From: Parasporobacterium sp.
GTDB taxonomy: Bacteria; Bacillota; Clostridia; Lachnospirales; Lachnospiraceae
Direction: 5' to 3'
Assembly: GCA_017459985.1 (NCBI GenBank)
Contig: JAFUBX010000007.1
Location: 1 to 56,538 of the forward strand
Length of the DNA: 56,538 bases
Shown: piece after piece, positions 43,648 to 51,843 of the stretch
Position numbering within the stretch: the stretch's first letter is position 1
Layout of the letters: each line of letters starts with the position of its first letter
The notes under the pieces: model-generated
Databases searched by the model: none
Seen by the model: the letters and a program-made list of their open reading frames with translations, nothing else
What the model was told of the DNA's origin: nothing
Position numbers and translations under genes: made by a program

Positions 43648-45018
43648 ATGAAAAACAATGTCATTAACAGAACGATTGTCAGACAGACTCTCCGCGCTGC
43701 AATCAAGGATCCCGACAAAGTGATTCCGCGTGTCATCAACATGGTCGAGAAATTCGATACCAAGAACATGAACGCGCATACGTTTGCCAACCTCAGAAAG
43801 AGTCTGGAAGATCCCAACAACAACTGGAATATCCTGATCCACAATCTGATCAAGAATACGGATCCCGATTATCTGGAAAAGCTGGTTATGTCCCTTGGCT
43901 TCCATTCCGCCATTGCCAGTGCCAATGAGCGTATGGACAACATCAAGAAATACGGCTGCAACATCCCGTGGGCAGTCCTTATGGATCCGACCGCAGCCTG
44001 CAATCTGCACTGTACCGGCTGCTGGGCTGCAGAATACGGCAAGAACACGTTCCTTACCTATGAAACCCTGGATCGGATTATCAATGAGGGAACCGAGCTG
44101 GGAACTTATACCTATATTTTCTCCGGCGGAGAGCCGACCATGAGAAAGAAGGACCTGATCCGCCTTGCGGAGTCTCATCCGGACTGCGCTTTCCTGGCAT
44201 TCACCAACGGAACCTTGGTGGATGAGGAATTTGCAGACGAACTGAAGCGGGTCGGCAACTTCGGGCTTGCCTTCTCTATCGAAGGCAGTGAGGAAGATAC
44301 GGATTTCCGGAGAGGCAGCGGCACCTATCAGGCCGTAATCCGCGCTATGGATATCCTGAGAGAGCGGGGCGTGGTGTTCGGATTTTCCGCCTGCTACACC
44401 AGCAAAAACCTGGGCACCATCGGATCGGATGAATTTGTCGATCTGATGATTGAGAAGGGCGCCATGTTCGGATGGTATTTCACCTATATTCCCGTGGGCA
44501 AGGATGCTGTTACGGAACTGATGGCCGATGCAGAACAACGTGCCTATATGTATCACAAGATCCGCGAGTGGCGTGAGACGAAGCCCTGCTTCCTGCTGGA
44601 TTTCTGGAACGACGGAGAATATGTATACGGATGCATCGCCGGCGGCCGTCATTATCTGCATATCAACGCCAACGGAGATGTGGAGCCCTGCGCATTTATC
44701 CATTACAGCAATGTGAATATCAATGACTGCAGTTTCCTGGAGGCGCTCCAGAGTCCTCTGTTTATGGAATACCACAAGAACCAGCCCTTCAATGATAATA
44801 TGCTCCGCCCCTGCCCGATGCTGGATAACCCGGAGAAGCTCAGAGAGATGGTTCACAATTCCGGCGCGCATTCCACAGATTTCCTGGCACCGGAAAGCGC
44901 AGAAGAACTCACCAGCAAGACAGCGCCCTTCGCCGAGAAATGGGCAGAAAAAGCCGAGCAGCTGTGGACCGATCCGAACGAAGCACGTCATCCATGCAGC
45001 ACAAGAATGTATGAGTAA
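43648..45018 (+). CDS. Radical SAM protein
   Basis: 456 residues. After about 105 residues of helical N-terminus, the radical SAM barrel opens with C118-x3-C122-x2-C125 (CNLHCTGC) and continues through FSGGEPTMRK. The C-terminal part has cysteines in a SPASM-like spacing (CIAGGRHYL, VEPCAFIH, RPCPML). Such proteins modify peptides or small molecules, but no precursor peptide is obvious next to it. A TATAAT lies at 43596-43601 and AAGGAG precedes the ATG. Its link to the two-component genes is only positional. Confidence 0.88.
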   Translation: MKNNVINRTIVRQTLRAAIKDPDKVIPRVINMVEKFDTKNMNAHTFANLRKSLEDPNNNWNILIHNLIKNTDPDYLEKLVMSLGFHSAIASANERMDNIKKYGCNIPWAVLMDPTAACNLHCTGCWAAEYGKNTFLTYETLDRIINEGTELGTYTYIFSGGEPTMRKKDLIRLAESHPDCAFLAFTNGTLVDEEFADELKRVGNFGLAFSIEGSEEDTDFRRGSGTYQAVIRAMDILRERGVVFGFSACYTSKNLGTIGSDEFVDLMIEKGAMFGWYFTYIPVGKDAVTELMADAEQRAYMYHKIREWRETKPCFLLDFWNDGEYVYGCIAGGRHYLHINANGDVEPCAFIHYSNVNINDCSFLEALQSPLFMEYHKNQPFNDNMLRPCPMLDNPEKLREMVHNSGAHSTDFLAPESAEELTSKTAPFAEKWAEKAEQLWTDPNEARHPCSTRMYE

Positions 45019-45077
45019 GTTATTCAGGTAATACAGACTACGTACTACAGTTCAGGTAATACAGGCTACTGAAGTCA

Positions 45078-45114
45078 ACGGCGCACCCGCGAATCCGGGG
45101 TGCGCCGTTTTTTC
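45078..45114 (+). terminator. Rho-independent terminator after radical SAM gene
   Basis: An 11-bp stem ACGGCGCACCC/GGGTGCGCCGT with a 9-nt loop, followed by TTTTTT. It also lies just after the convergent membrane-protein gene. Confidence 0.93.
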
Positions 45115-45124
45115 GCAGTTTTCA

Positions 45125-46018
45125 TTATTCTGCTGTCTTTATCCTCCGGAAACGCCTGAGAAGACGCGGCACGAGATTCAGCGCCAGAACCGCAATTCCG
45201 GCAGCCAGCATGATCAGGTACTTGTACCTGGTATAATTTGTCCAGATCAGCGGCAGCAGAAGATCCAGAAGTTTCAGAATGGCTGCTCCGATCAACAGGA
45301 AGATCAGATTCCTTTTGCTCAGGATCTTTTTCAACGGCATATGCGGGAGGATGCTTTTCATGGTTACCGCAAAGACAGCGATCAGAGCTGCCGCCAGAAG
45401 TACAAATCCCAGAATATGAGACAGTACCGGTGACAGCACCAGGGTATACAATCCCGAAAGCAAATGTATAATCCCATAGCCAATGGCCCACAAGGGCACT
45501 CCAACAACTGCCCTTACGGGGGCCGGAACTTTCAGAACCAGTTTTTTTGCCGCATCAGCCAGTCTCCGGAAAAATCCCTTCCCCGCAGGCTCTGTTTCCA
45601 TTTTCTTCCGGCTGTCCTCTTCTGACCCCGGATCTTCCTCATCCAGAACCAGTTCTACTGCCATCGGATCATGTAGCTGATTAATAGTCTGCTGCCGGAT
45701 CAGTTCCTCCGGCGTTCCGAATAATCCCGCGACTGTAATACTGAGTCCCAACACGGAAGCAGCTCCCCCTCTGGCGAGCCTTTTCCGCAGGGTGGACTTC
45801 TCTCCGCTCTGCTTCCGATCCGTCAGCTTCCGCCGCCGGATTACCAGCGAACGAAGAACTCGGTGATTCTTCAGCGCTGAAGTCTGCGGTTTTTCCAAAA
45901 GCTCCGGATGCCTTCGCACCTGCTCCGGCTGTCTTCGCATCGGGATCAGCGACAGTTCCTTGTGTCCGGACTCCCTGCCTGTTATATTTTTATCTGATGT
46001 CGTACGTTCCAAAGTCAT
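45125..46018 (-). CDS. Membrane protein of unknown function
   Basis: 297 residues from the ATG at 46018. A basic cytoplasmic N-terminus (about 1-90) precedes one hydrophobic helix, an acidic stretch (LDEEDPGSEED), and four to five membrane helices in the C-terminal half. Both upstream ATGs (46018 and 46069) lie inside copies of a 51/52-bp repeat, and neither has a good ribosome binding site. A start at 45943 or later cannot be excluded. No family is recognised. Confidence 0.6.
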   Translation of the reverse strand: MTLERTTSDKNITGRESGHKELSLIPMRRQPEQVRRHPELLEKPQTSALKNHRVLRSLVIRRRKLTDRKQSGEKSTLRKRLARGGAASVLGLSITVAGLFGTPEELIRQQTINQLHDPMAVELVLDEEDPGSEEDSRKKMETEPAGKGFFRRLADAAKKLVLKVPAPVRAVVGVPLWAIGYGIIHLLSGLYTLVLSPVLSHILGFVLLAAALIAVFAVTMKSILPHMPLKKILSKRNLIFLLIGAAILKLLDLLLPLIWTNYTRYKYLIMLAAGIAVLALNLVPRLLRRFRRIKTAE

Positions 46019-46100
46019 GTGTTTTTTCGACTTTCCATTTTCCGCATGACTATTTCTGCCGGAAGTCATGCGTTTTTCGGGTTTTCCATTTTCTGCATGA
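46014..46100. repeat. Two copies of the 52-bp palindromic repeat
   Basis: GTCATGYG and a matching CGCATGAC-type arm recur with a 51-bp step (46014 and 46065). They are diverged copies of the tandem array at 56275-56538. They form the 5' end of the membrane-protein gene at 45125 and lie immediately before the 61-bp array. Confidence 0.8.
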
Positions 46101-46129
46101 TCGTTGTATTGCGATGAACCTGTGATTTA

Positions 46130-46507
46130 CCGCAATGCTGCATTTTTTCGGCACGCTTGCCGAAAATCTCACGCATTGCTGCAATTTTTCGTCAAAGAGG
46201 CTCGCCGGAGTTCATTTCTGCCAAAAATCTCACGCAATGCTGCATTTTTTCGGCAAAAATCGGGCTAATGAGCGGCATCTGCCGAAAATCTCACGCAATG
46301 CTGCAATTTTTCGTCAATGCAGTGCTCTGAGAGCCATTTCTGCCAAAAAACTCACGCATTGCTGCATTTTTTCGGCAAAATCCATGTTCTGGAAAGCAGT
46401 CTGCCGAAAATCTCACGCATTGCTGCAATTTTTCGGCAGCCACTGTCAAAAACGTCGAGCATTGCGGTATCGCTGTCACATTTATCGAGCATTGCGGTAT
46501 CGCTGTC
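46130..46507. repeat. Palindromic repeat array with exact 61-bp period
   Basis: Five 35-36-bp units start at 46159, 46220, 46281, 46342 and 46403, exactly 61 bp apart. Units alternate between two forms, one ending AATTTTTCGTC or similar and one ending ATTTTTTCGGC, so the true repeat is about 122 bp. Ends GCCGAAAA and TTTTCGGC can pair. A partial unit precedes and two ATCGAGCATTGCGGTATCGCTG units follow. Separators are 25-26 bp and loosely similar to one another. No cas genes are near. The 46070-46808 gap has no gene; short ORFs here are repeat translations. Confidence 0.88.
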
Positions 46508-46619
46508 CCTAACCCAGGTCGGACATTGCGGCGCTCAACCCCGGTATTTCCATCGAACGGTCATGCGTCATCAAGCAAATGAATGCTCCGATTTGTTTAT
46601 TATACCACTTGTCAGACAT

Positions 46620-46666
46620 GAAAAAAAGCTGCCGCCCGGAAACTCGAAATTGCCGGTGCGGCAGCT
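46620..46666 (-). terminator. Rho-independent terminator of zinc-ribbon gene
   Basis: AGCTGCCGC (46628-46636) pairs with GCGGCAGCT (46658-46666); on the minus strand the stem is followed by eight T residues. Between it and the gene lies a loose tandem of 23-28-bp units (46705-46800, CAATTC/ATTTCGG motifs) of unknown meaning. Confidence 0.85.
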
Positions 46667-46808
46667 GCCAATTTTCTATTTTCTGTTTCTGTTTCAGTCC
46701 CGTAAAGCCCTGACGATTCAGCGGTTCAGAACCCTAACAATTCAGTATTTCGGAGCCCGGGCAAATCAACATTTCGGGCCCTGGGCAATTCTCGGCCCTA
46801 TATCCTGA

Positions 46809-46958
46809 TTAATCCATGGGGTAGTCGTTCATCCGGGTCAGTCTGCATCCGCAATGGGGGCAAACCGGCAGATTTGCACTTACTACATGGCCGCAGCTGC
46901 AATATCTTTTGGCTCCTGCATTTGCAATTCTTTCAAAAAATCTTCTGATCATCTTCAT
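46809..46958 (-). CDS. Small zinc-ribbon protein, 49 residues
   Basis: A short gene with an ideal AAAGGAGG ribosome binding site seven bases before the ATG. The product is basic at its start (MKMIRRFFERI) and carries C20-x-C22 and C33-x2-C36 (YCSCGH and CPHCGC), a compact zinc ribbon. It is divergent from the LysR gene at 47086, with overlapping palindromic promoter arms, and has its own terminator. Function unknown. Confidence 0.8.
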   Translation of the reverse strand: MKMIRRFFERIANAGAKRYCSCGHVVSANLPVCPHCGCRLTRMNDYPMD

Positions 46959-47003
46959 GGCTTAACCTCCTTTAATTTGTATCTCTGTCTTCTTTCTGTC
47001 TGT

Positions 47004-47079
47004 ATTATAGGAGATGATTAATTAAATTTCCAATGATATAAATAAATGTATTGATTTGCTTTTTTAATTAATCTATAAT
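47004..47079. promoter_or_regulatory. Divergent promoters with 11-bp inverted repeat
   Basis: GATTAATTAAA (47016-47026) and TTTAATTAATC (47063-47073) are inverted arms 36 bp apart. On the plus strand TTGATT (47051-47056), a 17-bp spacer and TATAAT (47074-47079) form a strong promoter for the LysR gene. On the minus strand TATAAT (47004-47009) with TGGAAA 17 bp upstream serves the zinc-ribbon gene. Each arm falls inside one promoter spacer, as expected for a regulator controlling both. Confidence 0.6.
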
Positions 47080-47085
47080 CAGGAT

Positions 47086-47973
47086 ATGAATCAGAAACAA
47101 CTGGAGATCTTTATCACATTAGCGCAGAATCTGAACTTCACCAGGACGGCGGAGCAGCTGTATCTTTCCCAGACGACGGTGACCCTGCAGATCCGCAGTC
47201 TGGAAGAAGAGCTGCATGCGAAGCTCTTTGAAAGGACCAGCCGTTCTGTACGGCTCACCTATGCGGGAACGGTATTTCTGGATGGAGCTGTTGAAATTCT
47301 GGAGAAGATGCAGCGCACGATCGATCTGACCGGCGCGGCTGCAAGAGGATATACCGGGCAGCTGCGGATCGGATTCGCTGACGATGTCAATGCCACCGGG
47401 ATCTCTGTGATGCTGCGGAATTTCACCGAGCAGCATCCTCAGATCCGGCTTCATGTGCAGGGCGGTTACCCCGCTGAACTGCTTTCACGGCTGCTGGCTG
47501 ACGAGTACGATCTCATCTTCACCCCATCCTTCCGCAGGCTGCGGAATGAGCATTTGTCCCGCTATGTGGTCGGAACCTATCAGACCATTGCCGCCTTTCA
47601 CAAGGATCACCGGTTTGCCGAACGCAAGTCCGTCGGATATTCCGATTTTGCCGAGGAGAACTTCATTTATATCTCCGGGGAATCGGAAGACCTTGATTTC
47701 TCCGGTCTGTTTTATCATCAGCTGCTCTCCCGCAATATCCATGTGAATCTGCTGGATCGGACCGATAATATCGATACGGTATTTCTGATGCTGGATGCCG
47801 ATATGGGAATTACGGTGCTGCCGGACTATTTCACAGGAAGATTTGCCGGGACCTCTCAGATCCGGACCTGCCCCATCGCGGAGTCCCTGAAACCAACAGA
47901 TTACCTGGCGGTATGGAAGCCGCAGAAACATGAGCGGGAACTGGAACTGTTCCTTAAAATACTCCGGCAGTAA
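47086..47973 (+). CDS. LysR-family transcriptional regulator
   Basis: 295 residues with the N-terminal winged helix (MNQKQLEIFITLAQ, LYLSQTTVTLQIRSLEEEL) and a LysR effector domain (about 90-290). The -10 TATAAT ends only seven bases before the ATG, so the transcript may be leaderless or nearly so. It likely controls itself and the divergent zinc-ribbon gene. Confidence 0.92.
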   Translation: MNQKQLEIFITLAQNLNFTRTAEQLYLSQTTVTLQIRSLEEELHAKLFERTSRSVRLTYAGTVFLDGAVEILEKMQRTIDLTGAAARGYTGQLRIGFADDVNATGISVMLRNFTEQHPQIRLHVQGGYPAELLSRLLADEYDLIFTPSFRRLRNEHLSRYVVGTYQTIAAFHKDHRFAERKSVGYSDFAEENFIYISGESEDLDFSGLFYHQLLSRNIHVNLLDRTDNIDTVFLMLDADMGITVLPDYFTGRFAGTSQIRTCPIAESLKPTDYLAVWKPQKHERELELFLKILRQ

Positions 47974-48029
47974 CGCTCCGCAGGCAAGACCTCTCCTGCT
48001 TCGTTCTGAAAGAAAACACAGAACCTGAT

Positions 48030-48800
48030 CTACTCCTGCCACAAGAAAGGCATGAAAATCCCCAGCTGTTTTTCCCAGTCCTCTTCACAATGCCTTCCCC
48101 CGACCTGGCAGTACAACCGGGCTGCCCCGCCGGCACGGAGAATCTTGTCACCGGTTGCTTTGCAGGTTTTATACAGCCAGCTGGAATGATCCTCTTCCTC
48201 CGGGTTTTTGATTTTGCCATACCCTTCCTTCGTTCCCCAGGAAAGATAGATCCGGGTGTCCGGGCTCAGATCCGATGCATTCATGTCATGCCAGAGTTTT
48301 CCGCTGACACTTCCGATTGAAGGAGACAGACAGGCGGCTTTGGAGATGTATTGATTGTATTTCACAAGAGCATACGCAGCCATAAGTCCGCCCATGCTGG
48401 AACCGCCGATGCCGGTGCATTCCCGGAACGGGATGGTCGGAAATGCGGAGTCGATATAGGGCTTCAATTCGTAGATCAGTCCCTGCATGGTCGCCTCTCC
48501 CAGGGCGTCAATCCCCTTCAGCCAGCCGAATCCGACCGGATAAGGCAGATATTCCGACAGCCGGAGATTGCCTTCATGGGCACATTCCACGCCGACAATC
48601 ATCATCGGTTTGTTCCATGCATTCAGATACCGGTCCAACCCCCAGGACCTGCCATAGGTTGCGTCTTCATCCCGGAACAGATTATGTCCGTCAAAAAAAT
48701 ACATCACCGGATAGGGCGGTTCCCCCTGATCCGGCACACGGATATGCAGCGGGCGGCTGGCCCCGATAGAGTGAAAATAAAAATCCTGTTTTAATAACAT
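48030..48800 (-). CDS. Alpha/beta hydrolase, esterase family
   Basis: 256 residues of the putative-esterase (D-like, PF00756 type) family. The nucleophile is S135 in GSSMG, with the oxyanion strand PVMYFFDGHNLF and likely acid/base residues near WGTKEG and GGRHCEEDW. It acts on acyl esters in the cytosol. It follows the M20 hydrolase gene after 14 bp, so the pair is co-transcribed. Confidence 0.88.
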   Translation of the reverse strand: MLLKQDFYFHSIGASRPLHIRVPDQGEPPYPVMYFFDGHNLFRDEDATYGRSWGLDRYLNAWNKPMMIVGVECAHEGNLRLSEYLPYPVGFGWLKGIDALGEATMQGLIYELKPYIDSAFPTIPFRECTGIGGSSMGGLMAAYALVKYNQYISKAACLSPSIGSVSGKLWHDMNASDLSPDTRIYLSWGTKEGYGKIKNPEEEDHSSWLYKTCKATGDKILRAGGAARLYCQVGGRHCEEDWEKQLGIFMPFLWQE

Positions 48801-48814
48801 ATACTTCCTCGTAA

Positions 48815-49933
48815 TTACATGAGATCAATAAGATTCCTGAATACCGTCACTGCGGGTTCAAGGATCCTGTCGTTAAAGTCATAGGCGTCTGTGTGAACCG
48901 CAGGATAGTGCCCGCCGTTTCCGATATAGAAGATCGCGCCGGGACACTCCTTCAGATAATAGCCGAAATCCTCTGACGGCCGCCAGAGATCCTCCATTTC
49001 CTTTACGGGAATCCCCGCCAGGGCTGCAGCCTGTTTCACTTTTTCCAGACATGGCAGGTGATTCCGTGTCTCGGGAAACACATCGCTGATCCGATATTCC
49101 ATCGAAAGTCCTGCCTGCGCAGCCTGCTCCCCGGCATATTCCAGAATCCGGCGTTCCAGCTCCTTCATCCGGGATTCCGAGTCTGACCGGATGGTCAGGC
49201 AAATGCTTCCGTCCCCAGGAGAGATTCCGAAATCCCCGGTCCCCGCCTGCATTCCGGTAATGGTACACAAAAGCATTCCTTCCTGCTCTTCAGCCGCAAG
49301 TTTCTGTGAGAACAGCGCAATCGCAGCAAGGGCTCCGGCCGGGTTTCTTCCCTGTTCCGGTTCCGCAGCGTGGGAGGGTTTTCCGGTCAGAACGATCCGG
49401 ATCCCTTCTGACGCAGGCTGGGTAATCCCGGAGCGGAATACCACCATTCCCTCCGGATATCCACTCAGGTTATGGAACGCGTAGATCTCAGAAATGTTCG
49501 CTTCCCGGATCAGCTCCCTGCAGAGCAAAGCTCCCTGGCCGGTCTCCTCTCCGGGCTGGAAAATAAGAATGACCGTGTTCTTCGCAGGATGCTGCTCCAG
49601 TTCCAGCGCGAGGCCGCATAAAGCCGCCATATGACCGTCATGTCCGCATTTATGGGACACTCCGGGGGTGCGGGACTGATGGGGCAATTCCAGAGTTTCC
49701 TCCATCGGAAGCGCATCCATCTCGGCCCGGAACGCGATCACCCGTGCCGATGCAAAATCCGTCTGTTTCACAGCGTAGAACCAGTTTCCCCGGTCCACGA
49801 TCCTGAAGGTGGTATGTTCCCGGAGAAACCGGATCAGCCGGTTCTTTGTTTGATGTTCCTGTAATGATAATTCCGGATCCGCATGCAGCTGCCGGCGCAG
49901 CTGGATCGCACCGTCGAGTATTTCTTTCTTCAT
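48815..49933 (-). CDS. M20-family amidohydrolase
   Basis: 372 residues of the M20D carboxypeptidase/IAA-amino-acid hydrolase class. Metal ligands are visible in RAEMDALP (D73), C96-G-H98-D99-G-H101 and QPGEETGQGA, with an inserted dimerisation domain (about 180-290). It hydrolyses N-acyl amino acids or similar amides. It is the first gene of a pair with the esterase. Confidence 0.92.
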   Translation of the reverse strand: MKKEILDGAIQLRRQLHADPELSLQEHQTKNRLIRFLREHTTFRIVDRGNWFYAVKQTDFASARVIAFRAEMDALPMEETLELPHQSRTPGVSHKCGHDGHMAALCGLALELEQHPAKNTVILIFQPGEETGQGALLCRELIREANISEIYAFHNLSGYPEGMVVFRSGITQPASEGIRIVLTGKPSHAAEPEQGRNPAGALAAIALFSQKLAAEEQEGMLLCTITGMQAGTGDFGISPGDGSICLTIRSDSESRMKELERRILEYAGEQAAQAGLSMEYRISDVFPETRNHLPCLEKVKQAAALAGIPVKEMEDLWRPSEDFGYYLKECPGAIFYIGNGGHYPAVHTDAYDFNDRILEPAVTVFRNLIDLM

Positions 49934-49940
49934 GGTTTAT

Positions 49941-50060
49941 CTATCTCTGTTCGTATGCCGGTTCTTCGGTTTTTACAGATCCCATCGGCGTTCCCACTTC
50001 GATCAGATTTCCATCCGGGTCATAGAACCTGACGGCTCTTTGTCCCCGGCTTTGGGTCAT
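49941..50060 (-). pseudogene. Remnant of a VOC/glyoxalase-type protein
   Basis: A 39-codon open stretch ending eight bases before the M20 ATG. It encodes the C-terminal signature RAVRFYDPDGNLIEVGTPM of vicinal-oxygen-chelate proteins, whose Glu is a metal ligand. The rest of the roughly 120-residue domain is absent upstream. It is a truncated gene that may now serve only as leader for the M20 gene. Confidence 0.7.
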
Positions 50061-50515
50061 CAAAGTATATGTATATTGTAGCACCCGGAATGAAGTTTAT
50101 CATTAAAAATATCAAGTCCTGACTCCGTGATGCGGCCCTCCAATACCGAAAATGTCCAATAATCCTCCCACCATCGAAATGTCATGTCCGGTTTTTCAGA
50201 CACACGTTTGGTTAAAATGCAGGCATCAACAACATGAATGTAAACATATGCAGCTAAACAGCACGGGATCGATATAAGAACCTGTGATATTAATTTTGAA
50301 GAGGCCGCAGCATCCTGCGACGGAAAGGACCGAAATATGAAAACCATCAGAGTCATTACAGACACCGTAGCAATTGTCCTGATTTCTGTTTTCTGCGTGA
50401 AAGCACGGATGGAAGAAACTGCTGATTGATACAGCTGTTCCTTTGGCTGTTCCCGTCTGCAGTTTCTGAAAAGTCCCCCGGCAGACCTGCAGGGGGACAT
50501 TTTATAATCTGGCAA
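50060..50515 (-). CDS. Doubtful membrane-protein ORF or remnant
   Basis: An open frame of 151 codons from a TTG start, with two hydrophobic segments (about 50-63 and 75-95). No ribosome binding site is convincing, and its 5' end runs through the nitroreductase terminator. It abuts the VOC remnant. It may be the decayed end of an older gene; otherwise the 49941-50596 stretch holds only the terminator. Confidence 0.3.
   Translation of the reverse strand: MPDYKMSPCRSAGGLFRNCRREQPKEQLYQSAVSSIRAFTQKTEIRTIATVSVMTLMVFIFRSFPSQDAAASSKLISQVLISIPCCLAAYVYIHVVDACILTKRVSEKPDMTFRWWEDYWTFSVLEGRITESGLDIFNDKLHSGCYNIHIL
50469..50498 (-). terminator. Rho-independent terminator of nitroreductase gene
   Basis: GTCCCCC pairs with GGGGGAC across 12 bases and is followed on the minus strand by TTTT. 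It lies about 100 bp after the nitroreductase stop. Confidence 0.7.
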
Positions 50516-50596
50516 GAAGGCCCCCGCCAGTAAGGGCGGAAAGTTGCCGCCACGATGTCAGTATAACATCACTGTGGCAGGAAGCACAACTCCGGC

Positions 50597-51199
50597 CTAT
50601 ATTCTGTTGACTCCAAACTGCGGATGTTTCATCGTCCGTTCCTCCAGCGGCTCCTCGGGATACCCCAGGGCCAGAGCGATCAAAGGCTCAAAATCTTCCG
50701 GAAGCTGCAGCAGATCTGTATGATCCAGTTCCGGTATCATTCTCATTGATTCCAGCGCACCCCACATATATACGCTTCCAAGTCCCAGGTCGGTTGCGGC
50801 CAGATGCATCTGATTCACAACGGAGGTTACATTGGCCCATTCGATCCCCGGCTGCAGATCCTGCTTTCTGTGAGAGACAAAAATAACCGTAGGCGCCCCG
50901 TAGAACAGATTCGGTTTCTGCGCCCCTGTCTTTATCTCATTTTTGTCTATGGTGTCCCCGGCAATTTCTTCCACATTCTGTCTTTTCGAAAACCGCTGCC
51001 AGGCCGCCTCGCAAAGCTTCAGCAGGATATCCTGGTTCTGCACAACCGTAAGATGCACATCTTTATACAGATTGCTGCCGACAGGAGCCCGGTTCGCTGC
51101 ATCTATGATCCGGGCAAGCTGCTCCTCTGTGATCTGGGTATCCTGGTACTTTCTGGTTGACTGTCGCATATGAATCAGTTTTTCAAATTCCATTTTCAT
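50597..51199 (-). CDS. Nitroreductase-family FMN oxidoreductase
   Basis: 200 residues from the ATG at 51199 (GGGAGGAAC upstream), close to the usual family length. FMN-binding features are RQSTRKY at the start and APVGSNLYK; the C-terminal ALGYPEEPLEER segment is typical. It is likely a cytosolic flavoprotein reducing nitro compounds, quinones or similar acceptors. Monocistronic. Confidence 0.93.
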   Translation of the reverse strand: MKMEFEKLIHMRQSTRKYQDTQITEEQLARIIDAANRAPVGSNLYKDVHLTVVQNQDILLKLCEAAWQRFSKRQNVEEIAGDTIDKNEIKTGAQKPNLFYGAPTVIFVSHRKQDLQPGIEWANVTSVVNQMHLAATDLGLGSVYMWGALESMRMIPELDHTDLLQLPEDFEPLIALALGYPEEPLEERTMKHPQFGVNRI

Positions 51200-51315
51200 G
51201 TTCCTCCCTCTTTTCCTGTTAGCTGAACCAGGAACCATTATATTTCATTTGTGCTTTATGCATCACAATCGCTCCCATGATAAGCCCGTTTCCATTATAA
51301 TAAATCCGCCTTTCT

Positions 51316-51648
51316 TTACAATCCTGCCCGCATATTTTTCCATTCCTCATCATCCCAGTACGGGCCGCCGCAGTGATCACAGGTGGAATGTTTGCTGGTA
51401 TCCACCTTGCTTCCGCAGTAGTCACAGGTGATGATCGTATTTTCGGAACGATTCTCTTCAGTACAGTCCTTCTCTTTTGTTCTGAATTCTTCGTCCGCTC
51501 TCTGGTTTTGTTTTCTCTGGTGTCTGGCCATCGAAATGACGAAAACCATCAGGATGATCGGAGCAAACGGAATGTACCGCACAAACCTGATTGTGACAAG
51601 AATCGCGATCAGCACAATTATGAATTTTACAGGATTAAATCTTCTCAT
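51316..51648 (-). CDS. Membrane-anchored zinc-ribbon protein
   Basis: 110 residues. One or two hydrophobic segments (about 8-20 and 26-40) are followed by a charged linker and a C-terminal ribbon C75-x2-C78 and C90-x2-C93. AAAGGGGAAAAACA precedes the ATG. Proteins of this build occur widely in Clostridia without known function. Confidence 0.78.
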   Translation of the reverse strand: MRRFNPVKFIIVLIAILVTIRFVRYIPFAPIILMVFVISMARHQRKQNQRADEEFRTKEKDCTEENRSENTIITCDYCGSKVDTSKHSTCDHCGGPYWDDEEWKNMRAGL

Positions 51649-51739
51649 TGTTTTTCCCCTTTGCTACGTATTATAAAAACAACCCGGGGACAAAAAACGA
51701 TCATGTAAGGGAACAGATGTTGTCTATCTCGCTTTTTGT

Positions 51740-51788
51740 GGAAAATAGAAAATCCCCGGTCTCATGTACAATTGCATGGGGCCGGGGA
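51740..51788 (-). terminator. Terminator of tocopherol-cyclase-like gene
   Basis: TCCCCGG (51753-51759) pairs with CCGGGGA (51782-51788), with further pairing of CATG-type bases inside; on the minus strand it is followed by ATTTTCTATTTTCC. Confidence 0.75.
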
Positions 51789-51843
51789 AATATTTGGGGG
51801 TCCTCTGCACCATTACTGCCGGATCCGTATCTGGTCATACAGG

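Noticed and set aside
46130-46507. CRISPR array
   Set aside because: Repeats are imperfect and alternate in form, separators are only 25-26 bp and resemble each other, units are strongly palindromic at their ends, and no cas gene is present.
46135-46512. 125-codon repeat-containing protein
   Set aside because: The frame simply translates the palindromic repeat units, giving repeated HCC/FFG-like peptides; no ribosome binding site.
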